This document shows positions 32,101 to 38,900 of a DNA stretch of 64,000 nt, in pieces. The number at the start of each line of letters is the position of its first letter. The stretch's first letter is position 1. Location of the stretch: assembly GCA_036172665.1 (NCBI GenBank), contig CM069876.1, positions 45,911,001 to 45,975,000 of the forward strand. The letters are read 5' to 3'. Source of the DNA: Prosopocoilus inquinatus (lineage: Eukaryota; Arthropoda; Insecta; Coleoptera; Lucanidae). Under the pieces are notes generated by a model, which was not told where the DNA came from, did not search any database, and saw only the letters and a list, made by a program, of their open reading frames with translations. The translations under genes were made by a program, and so were the position numbers.

Positions 32101-33914
32101 TCGCATAAATACCGAAAGTGACATTGAAATAACTTCACTGAGTTACTGACAAATAATGAAAAGAGCAGAGGTCCAAAGTGGAAGCCCTGCGGTATTCCAG
32201 ATTCAATGTACACCTACTCAGCCAATTAGACAAGCATGTTTTCGAGGAATTTAGGAAACACTGATACACACATAATATGTAGATATCATGCGTTTTTTTC
32301 TTTTTGTATTTTTATATAAAAAAAAGTCAACGTATTGTTTATGTCTAGTTGGTTGCCTACGGATTGCAATAAAACAATGCGTGTTTTTTTTTATAAAAGT
32401 GTGGATACACCATGTTCGAAATTCATAAATAATTTTTAATCCTAACTCCTCGAGGAGTTCAGATCATCGGTTTTCTTTGCGGTCGCCCTGCATGACCTTG
32501 GGGGGGAAAAAAGTCTTGCTTGCTAAAATAAACGAAGTTCGTCGGTTTTAGGCGCCAAATTCAAATCGATAACTCCATGCAAACGTGATCGTGTGCAATA
32601 AACCATTTATGGATTTGCATGCGCCTCTCTTGTAGGTCATCATTATTTGCGGAACAGAACTCAATCCGGGACGGATCAATTTCATTCGTGCACGGACTCT
32701 AGTTTTCCCTGCTTAAAACCGGTCATTTTCAACACGAATATACTTCTGGTTCGCCGTTAATTTGCAGGTGCCTCCGAAAATAAACGTCGGGCAAATATTG
32801 AACCGCTCGAGGAAAAACCTGTCTTCCTTGTTTACTTGATGGATAGGAGACAGGGTAAATATCAGAGAGATAATACGAGTTCAGTCAATTTAAAAAGAAA
32901 AAAAAAAAACGTCGAATACATAGAGCACATTCATTTGATTTCGATGATAAAGCAGCTTCAGTGAGACCTGCAACTCCACGATCATAAGCAAAACGCCAAA
33001 GAAAATATAAAACGTGTTTCTTAAGTATCGCGCACGTGATGAAATTTGATATCAAGTACAATCCTTACGTTTCATTTTCTGTTGCGCATATGAAAAGCTG
33101 ACGGTGCAGTTCTCTGTTTGCTCTCGCGGAAACTGGGCCTAACGAAATCACTGTACCAAAAGTACAGCATAAAGTTACGAAAAGTGCTGATATTCAGAAA
33201 CTAAAATGTGAAAGCAATGTGCTTTTTCTCTTCTGGTGTAAAATTTAAACCTTCGTGATGTGTTTAGGTACCTGAATCGAAACACCTGAAATCGTTTGTG
33301 ACCGTCGGCGGGCCGGACCTGTTATGCGTGGGTGCCGGCAAGGAAGCTCAAGAGGTCCTGAAGAGGATGGAACGGGAAGCGACGTTCAGCTACCAGACCA
33401 TCACGTTACCGGACGACGAGGCCGCCAACGTTCTTTATCTAAACGGGACCCTGGTTCACAAGAGCATAGAAGAAATACCCAATTCCTTTAAGGTTCGGAT
33501 TCTTTTTCTCTTTCCTCTCATACTTAAAGAGCACATTTCCGATTCACCAGAAGAAGAAAAAAAAACGTAAATAAATAAAAACCAAAATCAGCTATGAGGA
33601 ACAAAAAAGTTCCAATTTTAAAGTTTGGAATCTTCTTCTGTTCTCCTCATGCTAAAAGCAAAAGAATAAAATAAAAACCAAAAAACAAAAACGTTTTGAG
33701 GAGGTGTAAGTTGAAGAAATGATTGAAGGTCGTTCTTCCCACGCATTTTATGGTGTTGATTAACAAGCGAGTGTTTTTCTTTCCTCAGGTCTTTTCGGAA
33801 AAGATAGACTATCCCAGAAGATCCATCAACGTCTCCCAACTGTCGAAGGCGTCCAGCGGACTCACGTCGAGCTGCATCCTAGTCAAGCGTTCGAAACACC
33901 TGCGGAATCTCTAA
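4901..33914 (+). CDS. Dimethylarginine dimethylaminohydrolase (DDAH), five coding exons
   Basis: DDAH is a cytosolic enzyme that hydrolyses asymmetric dimethylarginine and monomethylarginine to citrulline and (di)methylamine, clearing inhibitors of nitric oxide synthase. Coding exons are 4901-5158, 26683-26785, 31397-31494, 33268-33492 and 33789-33914. They sum to 810 nt, or 269 residues plus TAA, the usual family length. All introns are GT/AG and all frames join. Family landmarks in order are FRYTHAIVCRIP (residues 4-15), FVEDTAV (61-67), LDGGDVLF (112-119), FVGIS (125-129), the HLKSF segment with the likely catalytic His159, and GLTSSC with the likely nucleophile Cys257. The likely acidic substrate and catalytic residues are Glu63/Asp64 and Asp113/Asp116. 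The sequence closely follows the insect DDAH pattern. The start is chosen at 4901 because the conserved N-terminus begins there and the ATG sits in an AAACATGG context. Confidence 0.95.
5815..7200. repeat. A-rich degenerate tandem array with CAAGGTCAATTCAATCTAAT
   Basis: The + strand is strongly A-rich. The landmark CAATTCAATCTAAT recurs near 6041, 6347 and 6687 (spacings about 306 and 340 bp), each time preceded by TCAAGGT. Poly-T blocks of 8-11 bases alternate with AATTTTAAAAG. Translated frames here are low-complexity Lys/Asn or Phe/Leu strings and are not genes. Confidence 0.75.
7062..7115. repeat. 24-bp inverted repeat with 6-base loop
   Basis: The arms at 7062-7085 and 7092-7115 are reverse complements with a single mismatch. 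They are built around AAAGCACTCTCAAGG and CCTTGAGAGTGCTTT, with loop TCAACG. It would form a cruciform or a tight RNA hairpin within the DDAH intron. The loop is shorter than in most microRNA precursors. Confidence 0.85.
7245..7790. repeat. Tandem repeat, 190-198-bp unit, three copies
   Basis: GTAATCGTGTTTTGTTTTCA recurs at 7251, 7441 and 7639. Each copy contains TTTGTCATTTGTTTTTTCAC and ACGCCTGCCGTTCAATTT. The T tracts vary in length between copies. Confidence 0.85.
7800..8462. other. Low-copy intron DNA, nothing assigned
   Basis: A short ATACAGGGTGATC at about 7799 resembles the terminus of small TA-insertion transposons seen elsewhere in the window, but no partner end is visible. CGGTTCACACCATG near 8304 is a second transposon-like end without a partner. 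I see no gene. Confidence 0.5.
8463..8603. mobile_element. 141-bp inverted-repeat element, GGCC-TATTCTGT family
   Basis: The left end reads GGCGTATTCTGTAACTTATT and the right end TGATACAGAATAGGCC, roughly reverse complements. The interior holds a CCAAT-type box (GATTGGTTG). A second, longer member lies at 15895-16102. I could not fix a target duplication. Confidence 0.6.
8811..8945. repeat. Dispersed repeat, copy 1 (partner 13470-13715)
   Basis: The segment shares TTCTGGCCCCGCCC and TTAGCATACCTTGCCTCC with 13470-13715, in the same order. A CTTTCTTTCTTTCTTTCT microsatellite lies just before it, at about 8640. The family is not identified. Confidence 0.5.
9170..11760. repeat. T-rich tandem array, about 490-bp unit
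   Basis: The + strand is heavily T-rich with recurring TCTTTTGTTTT. The landmark GCTTGGTGTTGT (diverged to GCTTGGTGGTCG in the last copy) recurs at 9671, 10316, 10808 and 11511. The 492-bp spacing of the middle pair is the clean unit. The last spacing is enlarged by a 141-bp transposon. Units also share TCATCACGGCCGTCATC and ACAGTCGTGTTTTGTTT. A related block lies at 55.2-55.7 kb. The Phe-rich reading frames are repeat translations. Confidence 0.85.
11052..11192 (+). mobile_element. hAT-type foldback MITE, copy 1 (141 bp)
   Basis: The left end is TACGGATCGGAATTATAT and the right end ATAATTCCGTTCCCTG. Internal arms carry GAACGAGGCGGCAA against TTGCCGCCTCGTT, so the element folds on itself. 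It is flanked by a perfect 8-bp direct repeat GTCATCAA (11044-11051 and 11193-11200). Neighbouring satellite units without the insertion have GTCATCAA once, which confirms the insertion. Confidence 0.92.
11761..13460. other. Low-copy intron DNA, no gene recognised
   Basis: The stretch contains a short tandem duplication of GACAATTAGGTTAGT (about 12105-12136) and CA/GT microsatellite runs near 12640 and 12852. TATATATAAATG at about 13273 resembles a TATA box, but no coding exon follows that I can support. TGACGTCA at about 12144 matches a CRE core. Confidence 0.4.
13470..13715. repeat. Dispersed repeat copy 2 with 105-bp internal duplication
   Basis: The block around GTTAGCGTACCTTGCCTCCT to CATGATGTAA occurs twice, near 13575 and 13657. 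The first part matches 8811-8945 (GGCCCCGCCC and CATACCTTGCCTCC). The short open frame across this block (13421-13621) is therefore repeat sequence. Confidence 0.65.
13740..14040. repeat. Degenerate 10-14-base minisatellite (AAAACGCGCAAAG type)
   Basis: Units such as AAACTGCGC, AAAACGCGCAAAG and AAGAACGTGCAAG follow each other for 300 bases on an A-rich background. The unit length drifts, so this is an old array. No protein-coding character is visible. Confidence 0.7.
14051..14430. repeat. Partial tandem duplication with a G14 run
   Basis: AATCGGAAGAAGTGAAATGC occurs near 14103 and 14293. A third diverged start follows a run of 14 G at about 14400 (GGCAATTGAAAACAAATGAT). The spacing of the two clean copies is about 190 bp. 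Confidence 0.65.
14431..14880. other. Low-copy intron DNA, nothing assigned
   Basis: The stretch is mixed in composition, with a C-run near 14862. Opposing short frames have no recognisable protein features. I see no gene or repeat here. Confidence 0.4.
14881..15890. repeat. A-rich then T-rich low-complexity DNA with 118-bp duplication
   Basis: From 14940 to 15300 the strand is A-rich with GGTCAACTCAACCC-like phrases. Between about 15330 and 15530 a 118-bp block is duplicated (TTTTTCATCGGAAGT, then AACATCCAAAA). From 15540 the strand turns T-rich with CTTTTGTTTTC phrases like those of the 9.2-11.7 kb array. Confidence 0.6.
15895..16102. mobile_element. 208-bp foldback MITE with repeated CCAAT boxes
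   Basis: The ends are GGCCTGTTCTGTATCGAGTA and TACTTGACACAGAATAGGCC, near-perfect reverse complements. The interior is three inverted modules of the type ACCAATCAAAAAGC then TATGATTGG, so it carries six CCAAT/ATTGG boxes. It belongs to the same family as 8463-8603. Confidence 0.8.
16103..16466. other. Low-copy intron DNA
   Basis: No gene or array is visible in this stretch. GCGCATGCGCA at about 16243 is a short palindrome. Confidence 0.4.
16467..17970. repeat. Tandem repeat, about 505-bp unit, three copies
   Basis: CTCTATTATGTACTAT recurs at 16468, 16971 and 17477 (503 and 506 bp). All three copies share CAGTTGCTGTAAGGGCTAC, TACTACATGGGAGGG and CTTTCATAAATGAACTACCC in the same order. Differences are mostly small deletions and T-run length, suggesting recent amplification. 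Confidence 0.9.
17971..18915. other. Low-copy, locally GC-richer intron DNA, function unknown
   Basis: A 64-residue frame (18052-18246) with a basic C-terminus starts here, but it matches nothing I know and has no clear splice context. GGATATAAATACGG at about 18272 is TATA-like and ATGACGTCAC at about 18076 is CRE-like. A G-rich stretch lies near 18610. I would not call a gene. Confidence 0.3.
18920..19370. repeat. Tandem duplication, 322-bp spacing
   Basis: The block GCAAAAATTATCCTTAATTG to CGCGCTGCACAACATAATTA at about 18934 recurs at about 19256 with few changes, including GGGGTAATATTGCGGTTTGC and CTCCTTCGATCTCATT. The phrase TTTCAAACTAAGGAAACTGA is also duplicated (about 18850 and 19049). 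Confidence 0.8.
19380..20850. repeat. T-rich degenerate array with TTGACCTTGAAATTTG
   Basis: The + strand is T-rich with phrases such as TTGACCTTGA near 19697, 20274 and 20742, and GTTGGGTTGTGTCG near 20050 and 20448. Unit lengths look irregular (300-400 bp). It resembles the reverse complement of the A-rich arrays at 5.8-7.2, 28.9-31.1 and 49.7-51.2 kb. Frames are low-complexity Phe/Leu. Confidence 0.7.
20851..21250. other. Low-copy segment with C14 run and TA repeat
   Basis: There is a run of 14 C at about 21030 and TAGTAGTAGTAGTAG near 21137. A short TA repeat lies at about 21225. I see no gene; the short frames are not recognisable. Confidence 0.35.
21260..22700. repeat. Higher-order tandem array, alternating 296- and 204-bp units
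   Basis: The landmark ATGATGCAA (with variants) recurs at 21343, 21639, 21844, 22138, 22341 and 22637. The spacings alternate 296, 205, 294, 203 and 296 bp, so two unit types form a 500-bp composite. Every unit has ATACCATCC phrases, an AACATGACATCTACC block and TGTACATGATATAATACATG-like AT-rich DNA. Confidence 0.9.
22735..22905. repeat. About 21-bp minisatellite (CATAATACAATGCATGTATAA)
   Basis: Seven to eight consecutive units of TACAATGCATGTATAACATA follow each other, starting as looser copies at about 22750. On the minus strand the repeat translates to an MLYMHCI-type string with no biological meaning. Confidence 0.9.
22906..24513. other. Low-copy intron DNA, partly GC-rich, no gene recognised
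   Basis: Between about 23560 and 24060 the DNA is GC-richer, with CGACGTCGTCGCCGCCGCC. Frames at 23572-23823 and 24226-24456 are open but match no family I know. The flank around 24230-24513 continues directly after the hAT element at 26408. It may be an untranslated or regulatory segment of the gene. I make no functional call. Confidence 0.35.
24514..26399. mobile_element. Non-autonomous hAT-type element 1 (1886 bp) in DDAH intron 1
   Basis: The left end is CAGAGGCGGCCTTAATAATT and the right end, read inward on the other strand, CAGTGGCGGGTTTAGGGG. Both subterminal regions carry CGAGGCCCCGGGCGA. A perfect 8-bp direct repeat AAGCGAAG flanks it (24506-24513 and 26400-26407), as expected for hAT insertion. 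The inside has no transposase. It is A-rich, with a 95-96-bp tandem array (GAATTCAAATCAAGTACATT at about 25446, 25542, 25637 and 25732) and a nested palindrome at 24768-24840. Confidence 0.9.
24768..24840. repeat. 73-bp near-perfect palindrome nested in hAT element 1
   Basis: The left arm TTAGGCCGGATCTTAC to CTCCTGATAAATTTAAC pairs with the right arm GTTAAATTTATCAGGAG to GGTAAGATTGGGCCTTA, with only a few mismatches and almost no loop. The GGCC-containing ends recall other small foldback elements here. It could be a minimal MITE inserted into the larger element. Confidence 0.75.
26683..26785 (+). CDS. DDAH exon 2 (residues 87-121, last codon split)
   Basis: The acceptor is TTGTTTCAG and the donor GTGAGT. 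The 103 nt encode the ETIRVVLKKEL helix and the IEISDQNAKLDGGDVLFTG strand. Asp113 and Asp116 lie in LDGGD, the conserved acidic loop of the amidinotransferase-type fold. It ends after the first base of Gly121, which exon 3 completes. Confidence 0.93.
26968..27191. mobile_element. 224-bp foldback MITE
   Basis: The left end GGGATTCTTACGGGATGACG and the right end CGTCATCCCGTAAGAATTCC are reverse complements. They extend about 48 bp through AATCGGCCAGCCGACTCG and its counterpart. A second inverted pair (CATAATCCGC and GCGGATTATG) occupies the centre. I could not identify a target duplication. Confidence 0.8.
28432..28515. repeat. 84-bp hairpin with about 42-bp arms
   Basis: GACCCGATGACATGCTGAGA at the left is mirrored by TCTTAGCATGTCATCGGGTC at the right. 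The pairing continues inward through GTGGCAAGAC and GTTTTCCAC to GTATGC and GCATAC, with about five mismatches and a tiny loop. It is a young inverted duplication or a foldback insertion. A transcribed copy would be a long double-stranded hairpin. Confidence 0.85.
28747..28981. mobile_element. MITE-like element with ATGAGACTTTAAAGTAAAAG repeats
   Basis: The terminal regions GGCCGATTCCGTAATC and GATTATGAAATGGCACCTT are imperfect reverse complements. Inside are three tandem 33-bp units based on AATGAGACTTTAAAGTAAAA and a TCACATTCTGATGTG block. Related sequence occurs at 59054-59200 and 59460-59512 (CAGAATGTGACTT and TTCGATTATG). Confidence 0.6.
28985..31140. repeat. A-rich degenerate array with TCAAGGTCAACCC
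   Basis: The + strand is extremely A-rich with phrases GAAATAACAGTTTCAAGGTC, CCCAACTCAACTAAATCCAA and GAAATTATTAAAAATT returning at irregular spacing. It looks like an old, diverged array. Lys/Asn-rich frames here are not genes. Confidence 0.75.
31397..31494 (+). CDS. DDAH exon 3 (residues 121-153)
   Basis: The exon follows TATTTTTTCAG and ends at ATTAAG with donor GTAAAA at 31495. The 98 nt encode FFVGISEWTNEAGARAVAAA and FPEYPCTPIK, strongly conserved in the family. Joining to exon 4 at Lys153/Val154 gives the expected family alignment. A second, better-matching donor GTGAGC at 31546 would add 17 in-frame codons without a stop. Confidence 0.92.
31546..31551 (+). promoter_or_regulatory. Possible alternative 5' splice site for DDAH exon 3
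   Basis: CAG followed by GTGAGC is a strong donor match, 51 nt downstream of the family-consistent donor. The 17 extra codons stay open and in phase, and would insert just before the loop carrying His159. Use of this site is inference only. Confidence 0.35.
31744..31837. mobile_element. 94-bp MITE, ends ACTAGGGATCGGA
   Basis: The left end ACTAGGGATCGGA and the right end TCCGATCCCTAG are reverse complements. The flanks carry the 5-bp direct repeat TTATG (31739-31743 and 31838-31842). The interior is unique, with TGACGTCAAATTG. Confidence 0.75.
32080..32215 (-). pseudogene. Non-LTR retrotransposon reverse-transcriptase fragment
   Basis: Read on the minus strand, the segment encodes SGIPQGFHFGPLLFSLFV. 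This corresponds to the conserved palm motif (GxPQGSxLGPLLF) of non-LTR retrotransposon reverse transcriptases. An upstream stop in the same frame, changes in the motif and the lack of the rest of the domain show it is a dead relic. The clade (Jockey-like is my guess) cannot be settled from this length. Confidence 0.75.
33268..33492 (+). CDS. DDAH exon 4 (residues 154-228)
   Basis: The acceptor is TGTGTTTAG and the donor GTTCGG. The 225 nt, in phase 0 at both ends, encode SKHLKSFVTVGGPDLLCV with the likely catalytic His159, the helix EVLKRMEREATFSY, the TLPDDEAANVLYLNGTLVH strand and EIPNSFK. The codons are much GC-richer than the flanking intron. Confidence 0.95.
33789..33914 (+). CDS. DDAH exon 5 (residues 229-269 and stop)
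   Basis: The acceptor is TTTCCTCAG. The exon encodes VFSEKIDYPRRSINVSQLSK and then SSGLTSSCILVKR, ending in TAA. Cys257 in the SSC triplet is the expected nucleophile that forms the thiouronium-type intermediate in this family. Confidence 0.95.
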   Translation, partial: VFSEKIDYPRRSINVSQLSKASSGLTSSCILVKRSKHLRNL

Positions 33915-34330
33915 GGAGACCGTTCGTCACTGCCACCTCAGGTCTTCAACGTTTAACAATATACATATAGGACCAATAATGCGATGGTAAAGTCCATTTC
34001 ATGACACCGCACGTTTTCTCCTCCAGAGAACCAACCAAGTCCACAAGATACCCGCCTCCGAATTTTATCCCAAAACTCCGTTTCCAAATTTTGACTTATT
34101 TCTTTTGTTCACTCGGCTGAATCCAGATTAACCAATTAGGGGAAGTCATGAGATGGACACACTGATACTACTTGATGTTTACATGAACATTTAAAATGTC
34201 TAAAACGTGTTACCGAGGTATATTAAATTATAGATAGAGAGAGAGAGAGAGAATATGTTCGCATGCACAGAAGACGTACGTACAATCGGCTGGTCATTCG
34301 CGTTTGTTTGATCACGTTCGGATTAAAGGT
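33915..34330 (+). other. Presumed DDAH 3' untranslated region
   Basis: Low-copy sequence follows the stop codon with no standard AATAAA. A GAGAGA run lies near 34238 and ATTAAA near 34322. The true polyadenylation site cannot be fixed. A classical AATAAA further away, at 42258, could only serve with a very long 3' end. Confidence 0.35.
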
Positions 34331-34339
34331 CTAATTGCA

Positions 34340-34550
34340 CGACCCGCTTCTAAGTTATTTGCAAAATAGTGACCTGGGCTAAGTAACCAAATTAATCTTT
34401 TTCTAACCCACTTCAAAGTTATTTCCAAAATTATTGGGGAAAAATCTAACCAAGTTGGCCTTTTTCTAACCCAATTCAAAGTTATTTGCAAAATAGTTGG
34501 GCAAAGAATCTAACCAAGTTGTTGGTCTTCTTCTAACTTCGTAGAATTTT
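34340..34550. repeat. About 60-bp tandem repeat, three to four copies
   Basis: TCTAACCCA(C/A)TTCAAAGTTATTT returns near 34400 and 34461, with TTTGCAAAATAGT near 34361 and 34483. The spacing is about 60-65 bp. It leads into the 200-bp array that follows. Confidence 0.7.
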
Positions 34551-34639
34551 GAATTTAGACAAATAAAAAATTTAGAAGCCGCCAAGAAATGCTGTTCAAA
34601 CCAAACCAAGTGGAGGGGTATTAAAAAAAAAAAATGGAG

Positions 34640-35500
34640 ACACCGTTCCACTTAATGGACTTAATTACACTTCGAAATGAAAGAGGAGGACGGAATTAGA
34701 AACTCCATCCAACCGAAGTAAGGGATTTTCCAAAAAAAAAAAAAATACAAAAACACCATCCTACTTAATGGACAGGATGACTTCGCGATGGGAGAGAGAC
34801 AGAGAGAGTGAGGGGGCGGGTAATTAGAAGTGCTAAGAAACGTTCTCAAAGTAAATGAAAGGAGCACTTGGAATTAAGAGAGGGAGAGGGAATTAGAAGC
34901 GCCATCCAACCGAAGAAAGGGAATTTCCAAAAAATAAAAAAAAAATACAAAAACACCATCATACTTAATGGACAGGATGACTTCGCGATGGGAGAGAGAG
35001 AGAGTGAGGGGGCGGGTAATTAGAAGTACTAAGAAACGTTCTCAAAGTAAATGAAAGGAGCACTTCGAACTAAGAGAGGGAGAGGGAATTAGAAGCGCCA
35101 TCCAACCAAAGGAAGGGATTTTCCAAAAAATAAAAAATAAATAAAAACACCATCCTACTTAATTGATTTCAATGACTTCAAGATGAAGGAGAGAAGGAAT
35201 TAAAGGCACTAAGAAACATTCTCAAACTGAACGAAAGAAGCACTTCGAAATGGAAGAGGGAGAGGGAATCAGAAGCGCCATCCCAGCAAAGAAAGGGATT
35301 ATTCTCCAAAAATAAAATAAAACCCCATCCCACTTAATAGACTGGATGACTTCGAGATGGGAGAAAAGAGAGATGGAATTAGAAGCGCCGAGAAACATTT
35401 TCGAATCAACCGAATGGATTTTTCAAAATGAAAGCACCATCCCACTTGATTTGTTGGGCAGGATCACTTCGAGATGAAAGAGGAATTAAGAAAAACTAAT
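34640..35500. repeat. About 200-bp purine-rich tandem repeat, four to five copies
   Basis: AGGATGACTTCG recurs at 34774 and 34974, then diverged copies appear near 35168 and 35343. Shared blocks are GCCATCCAACC, GGGATTTTCCAAAAAA and CTAAGAAACGTTCTCAAA. GAGAGAGA tracts vary in length. Confidence 0.8.
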
Positions 35501-35799
35501 GAGACAATTAAATCCTTACGGAGAAAACTTATGGTTTTTGTGCAAAAAGATGTTATTTTTCAAAAAAAAAAAATGTAAACGTGTGTAAGGGCGGGAGGAA
35601 GTGTAAGAAGTTTGCCTTCACAAGGTCATTAATACCAACAGCAGCTATAAAATTTGATGTAAACTTGATTTTAGTCGAAGCAAGAGGGGGGAGGAGAGGC
35701 AAAATATTTTTTTAAAATGTTACTGGGCATTTGCCTTTTTGTTTTGATCGGACACTTCATGACTCAATTAAATTTGAATTGTCTTTGCCCTAACATTTT

Positions 35800-38700
35800 T
35801 GCCGAAAGTGTCACAGGAAGAAAGAGAAACGACCTTGGATCGAAAATATGAAAATTAATGTAACAGATGAAGAAGGAGAGCGAAAGAGAAGAAGATAGAC
35901 CTAAGGAGAGCGAGAAAGTAGTAGACAAGAGAACGGTCTCTTGAATTGAAAGTGCGTAAGGAAATCCAGAGTTGGAAGAGGGCTTCATAGCAGAAGATGT
36001 CGGGTTGAAAGATGACAGAAGACATTCTAGAATAGAAAAGAGGAAGAGATGTAGAAATGACGCGAAAACAAATATGGAAAAAAATATCTCGAAGAAGCTG
36101 GATGAATTCTGGAAGAAGATCGAAAATAGAAATATAATGTAACAGAAAAAAGATCGAAAGCTGGAAGAATAAGAAGAATAATACCAAGAGGAATAGAGAA
36201 AAAGAAAGAGAAAGCGCTCCAGGGAAAGCAGTTCAGAAATAAAAGATATATCTGAAGATGTTAGATGGATTATAGATGAGCATTCGAAATATTATTATTT
36301 GAATATTAAAAACAAGAAAAGCTATCTAAGGAGGAGGAGGAGGAAGACGAAAGTGAGGATGTTCTAAAAGAAGGTGGATCCAAAATGTAAAAAAGAAAAT
36401 GGAAATGGAAGACAAAGACAAAAAATGCAGGGTATTGGACGGATTATAAATGACGAAAGAGCTTTTAGAAGAGTGGATTGCAAATGTTAGAGAAGAACAA
36501 ACGAAGAAAGTAGATTCGATTGGATGAAGAAAGAGAGAGAATCTGCCCCCCGGAAGATGTTTATTAAAATTTAGTGAAGAACGTGAGCAGTGAAGGAAAA
36601 CCAGTTCAGAAATAGAAGGCAAGTGAAAAGATGTGGAAGAGAATTCTAGTAATGAAAGAATAAATAGAAAAAAAGGAGAAAGACGAGAAGAGGAGACTGT
36701 AAAATAAGAGAACGGATCAAGAAGATGTAGGACTGAGAAAAAGAGGAAAAGAGAGCGAGAGTACGTTCAGAGAAGTACTAAGTGTGAGGGGGAAAGAGAG
36801 AGCAATCCAAAAATTGAAAGACCAAGGGAAAAGACGTTGTATAAGATTCGAGAAGGACAATCGCGAAAATAAATAATTCCAAAGCAAAATTGAACTGAAT
36901 GACTGGATTATAAAAAGAGAGAAACAACAAAAGAGAGAGAACAGATGTTGAAGATGTAGGACTGACAAAAAAGACGAAAAGGAAGAGAGTAGGTTCAGAA
37001 AAACACTAAATGTGAGGAGGAGAGGGAGAGCAATCCAAAAAATGAAAGATCAAGGGAAAGGACGTTCTATAAGATCGAGAAAAACAATCGCGAAAATAAA
37101 TAAATTACAAAGAAAAATCGAGGACTGAACGATAAAGAAATTTCCTGGAAGAAAATTCGGACGTGTAGATGATAAAAACAGTAAAAAAAAATTAACAACG
37201 CAAGAAAGACAAGTCAGAGGACACCGTGAGGATAAGCAAGAGAAAATAGATGAGAAGAGAAAAACCTAGGGATAGAATGGAAGAGAGAGAAAGGAAGATA
37301 AGAGAGAGGAACGTCTTGAAGTATCCATTTTATTTTTGGCTTGGTCTTTCTCCATTTGTTCTTCGTCTTTTCGTCGCTATTGTCGCTTGCATCGGCAGAA
37401 ACAAGAAGAAAAATGTTATGAGAAGTGAGGCAGAAAAATCTAAAAATTGAAGACAAGGGAAAAATGAGGAGGTGAGGAGGAAACCAAAAAGAAGAGGTTG
37501 TCCTTCCGGTACTTCGGAAGCCAAAAAACAGAAGAAAAAAATTATGTCGAGGAGGATTTAAACAAGTGAGGAAAAGAAATCTAAAAATTGAAGACAAGGG
37601 ACGAGAAGGAAACCGTCAGCCGATCGAAATTGGCGTGAAGGAATGAAGAAGATAAATCTAGAGACATAGAAGACCAAAGAAAAATGTGGAAGACTAAGAA
37701 CATTTTAGATTGGATATCACCGTCGCCAAATGCTTTTTGCAATCGACCTCGAGTATTTAAAGTAGAGAAGTCCCCTAGAAGAAGAATGGAATAAGAAAGA
37801 ATATCATAAATGATTGGATCAAAAGCTAAAAGAAGGGAAAACTACAAGAAATGGAAAGCAGGAGACAGAGAAAACCATCAAGAAGACGATCGAAGTTGAT
37901 CGAAAGTGACATGAATGAATGAGGAAGAGAAATCTTGGCAAAGAAAACCAGGGAATACCGAGGAGGACATTTTAGACTGGATTGTAAACTTACCATAAGG
38001 CCTAATCACCATTTCCTCCATTCAATACACAAGTACGAGTAGTTAATACCACCATCGCCAAATCATCTTAGCAATCGACTTCGATTTTCTTAAGCAGAAG
38101 AAAATTGGTATAAGAAAGAAAATCATAAACGATTGGATCAAAAGCAAGAAGAAGTGTAACCTACAACGAATGGATGGCAAGGCAAAAGAGAGAGAACCAT
38201 CAAGAAGATTGTTGATCTAAAGTGACAGGAACAAATGAAGAAGAGAAATCTAGAGATACAGAAGACAAAGGAAGAATATAGAAGACCGATGAGGAGGAGG
38301 AGGAGGACTTTTTAGATTGGAGACATAGAAGACCAAGAAAGAATATAGAAGACTGAGGAGGAGGACATTTTAGATTGGATTGTAAACTTACAAGAAGGCG
38401 TTTATTTTCCTAACCAATTACAATTATCATTTCTTTCATCCATTATCCATTACCAAAACGCTTTTGGCAATCGACCTCTTCTACTTAAAGTAATTCGATT
38501 GGATAAGAAACGGCATCTCAGATCATTGGTTCGGAAACAAGAGAAAATGAAGACGAAGAAGAAAAATCTATCGGGGAATGGACGGGAATAGAGAGAGAAA
38601 CCAACCCAGAAGATAATCAAAACTGACCAAAAAAAGAAGATTTTTTTTTATCAGGCTTTTTTGATAAAGCGATGAAAGCAAACGACCTTGACTATTTAAA

Positions 38701-38900
38701 GTAGTAATTCGATCGGATAAAAGAGGGGCATCTTAGATGATTCATGGTGTAGAAACAAGAGAAAACGAAAAGACGAAGAAGAAGAATCTATCTGGGAATG
38801 GGAGAGAATAGAGAGAGAACAACCCAGAAGACAATCTAAATCGACCAAAGCAAGATTTTCTTTTTTTTTAGTCAGAAGCGATCGCAACGTCAAGGAAGGT
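35800..38900. repeat. Purine-rich (A/G) degenerate tandem DNA, 3.1 kb
   Basis: The + strand is dominated by GAAGA, GGAAGAG and AGAGAGA for 3 kb, with short interruptions. Local tandem units are visible: GAAGATGTAGGACTGA at 36721 and 36950 (229 bp), and GCAATCGAC- or GCAAACGAC-type landmarks at 37739, 38071, 38467 and 38678. The minus strand therefore reads as Phe/Ser/Leu-rich frames, which are artefacts. Such strand bias allows triplex (H-DNA) structures in principle. Confidence 0.8.

Larger units (their letters stand above)
31495..33267 (+). other. DDAH intron 3 (1.8 kb)
   Basis: The intron contains a small MITE (31744-31837) and a broken reverse-transcriptase fragment on the minus strand. 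The rest looks low-copy. No further exon is needed, since exon 3 and exon 4 join in phase 0. Confidence 0.85.

Noticed and set aside
35764..37597. Minus-strand Phe/Ser/Leu-rich frames up to 127 codons
   Set aside because: They are complements of purine-rich tandem DNA, with composition-driven frames only.
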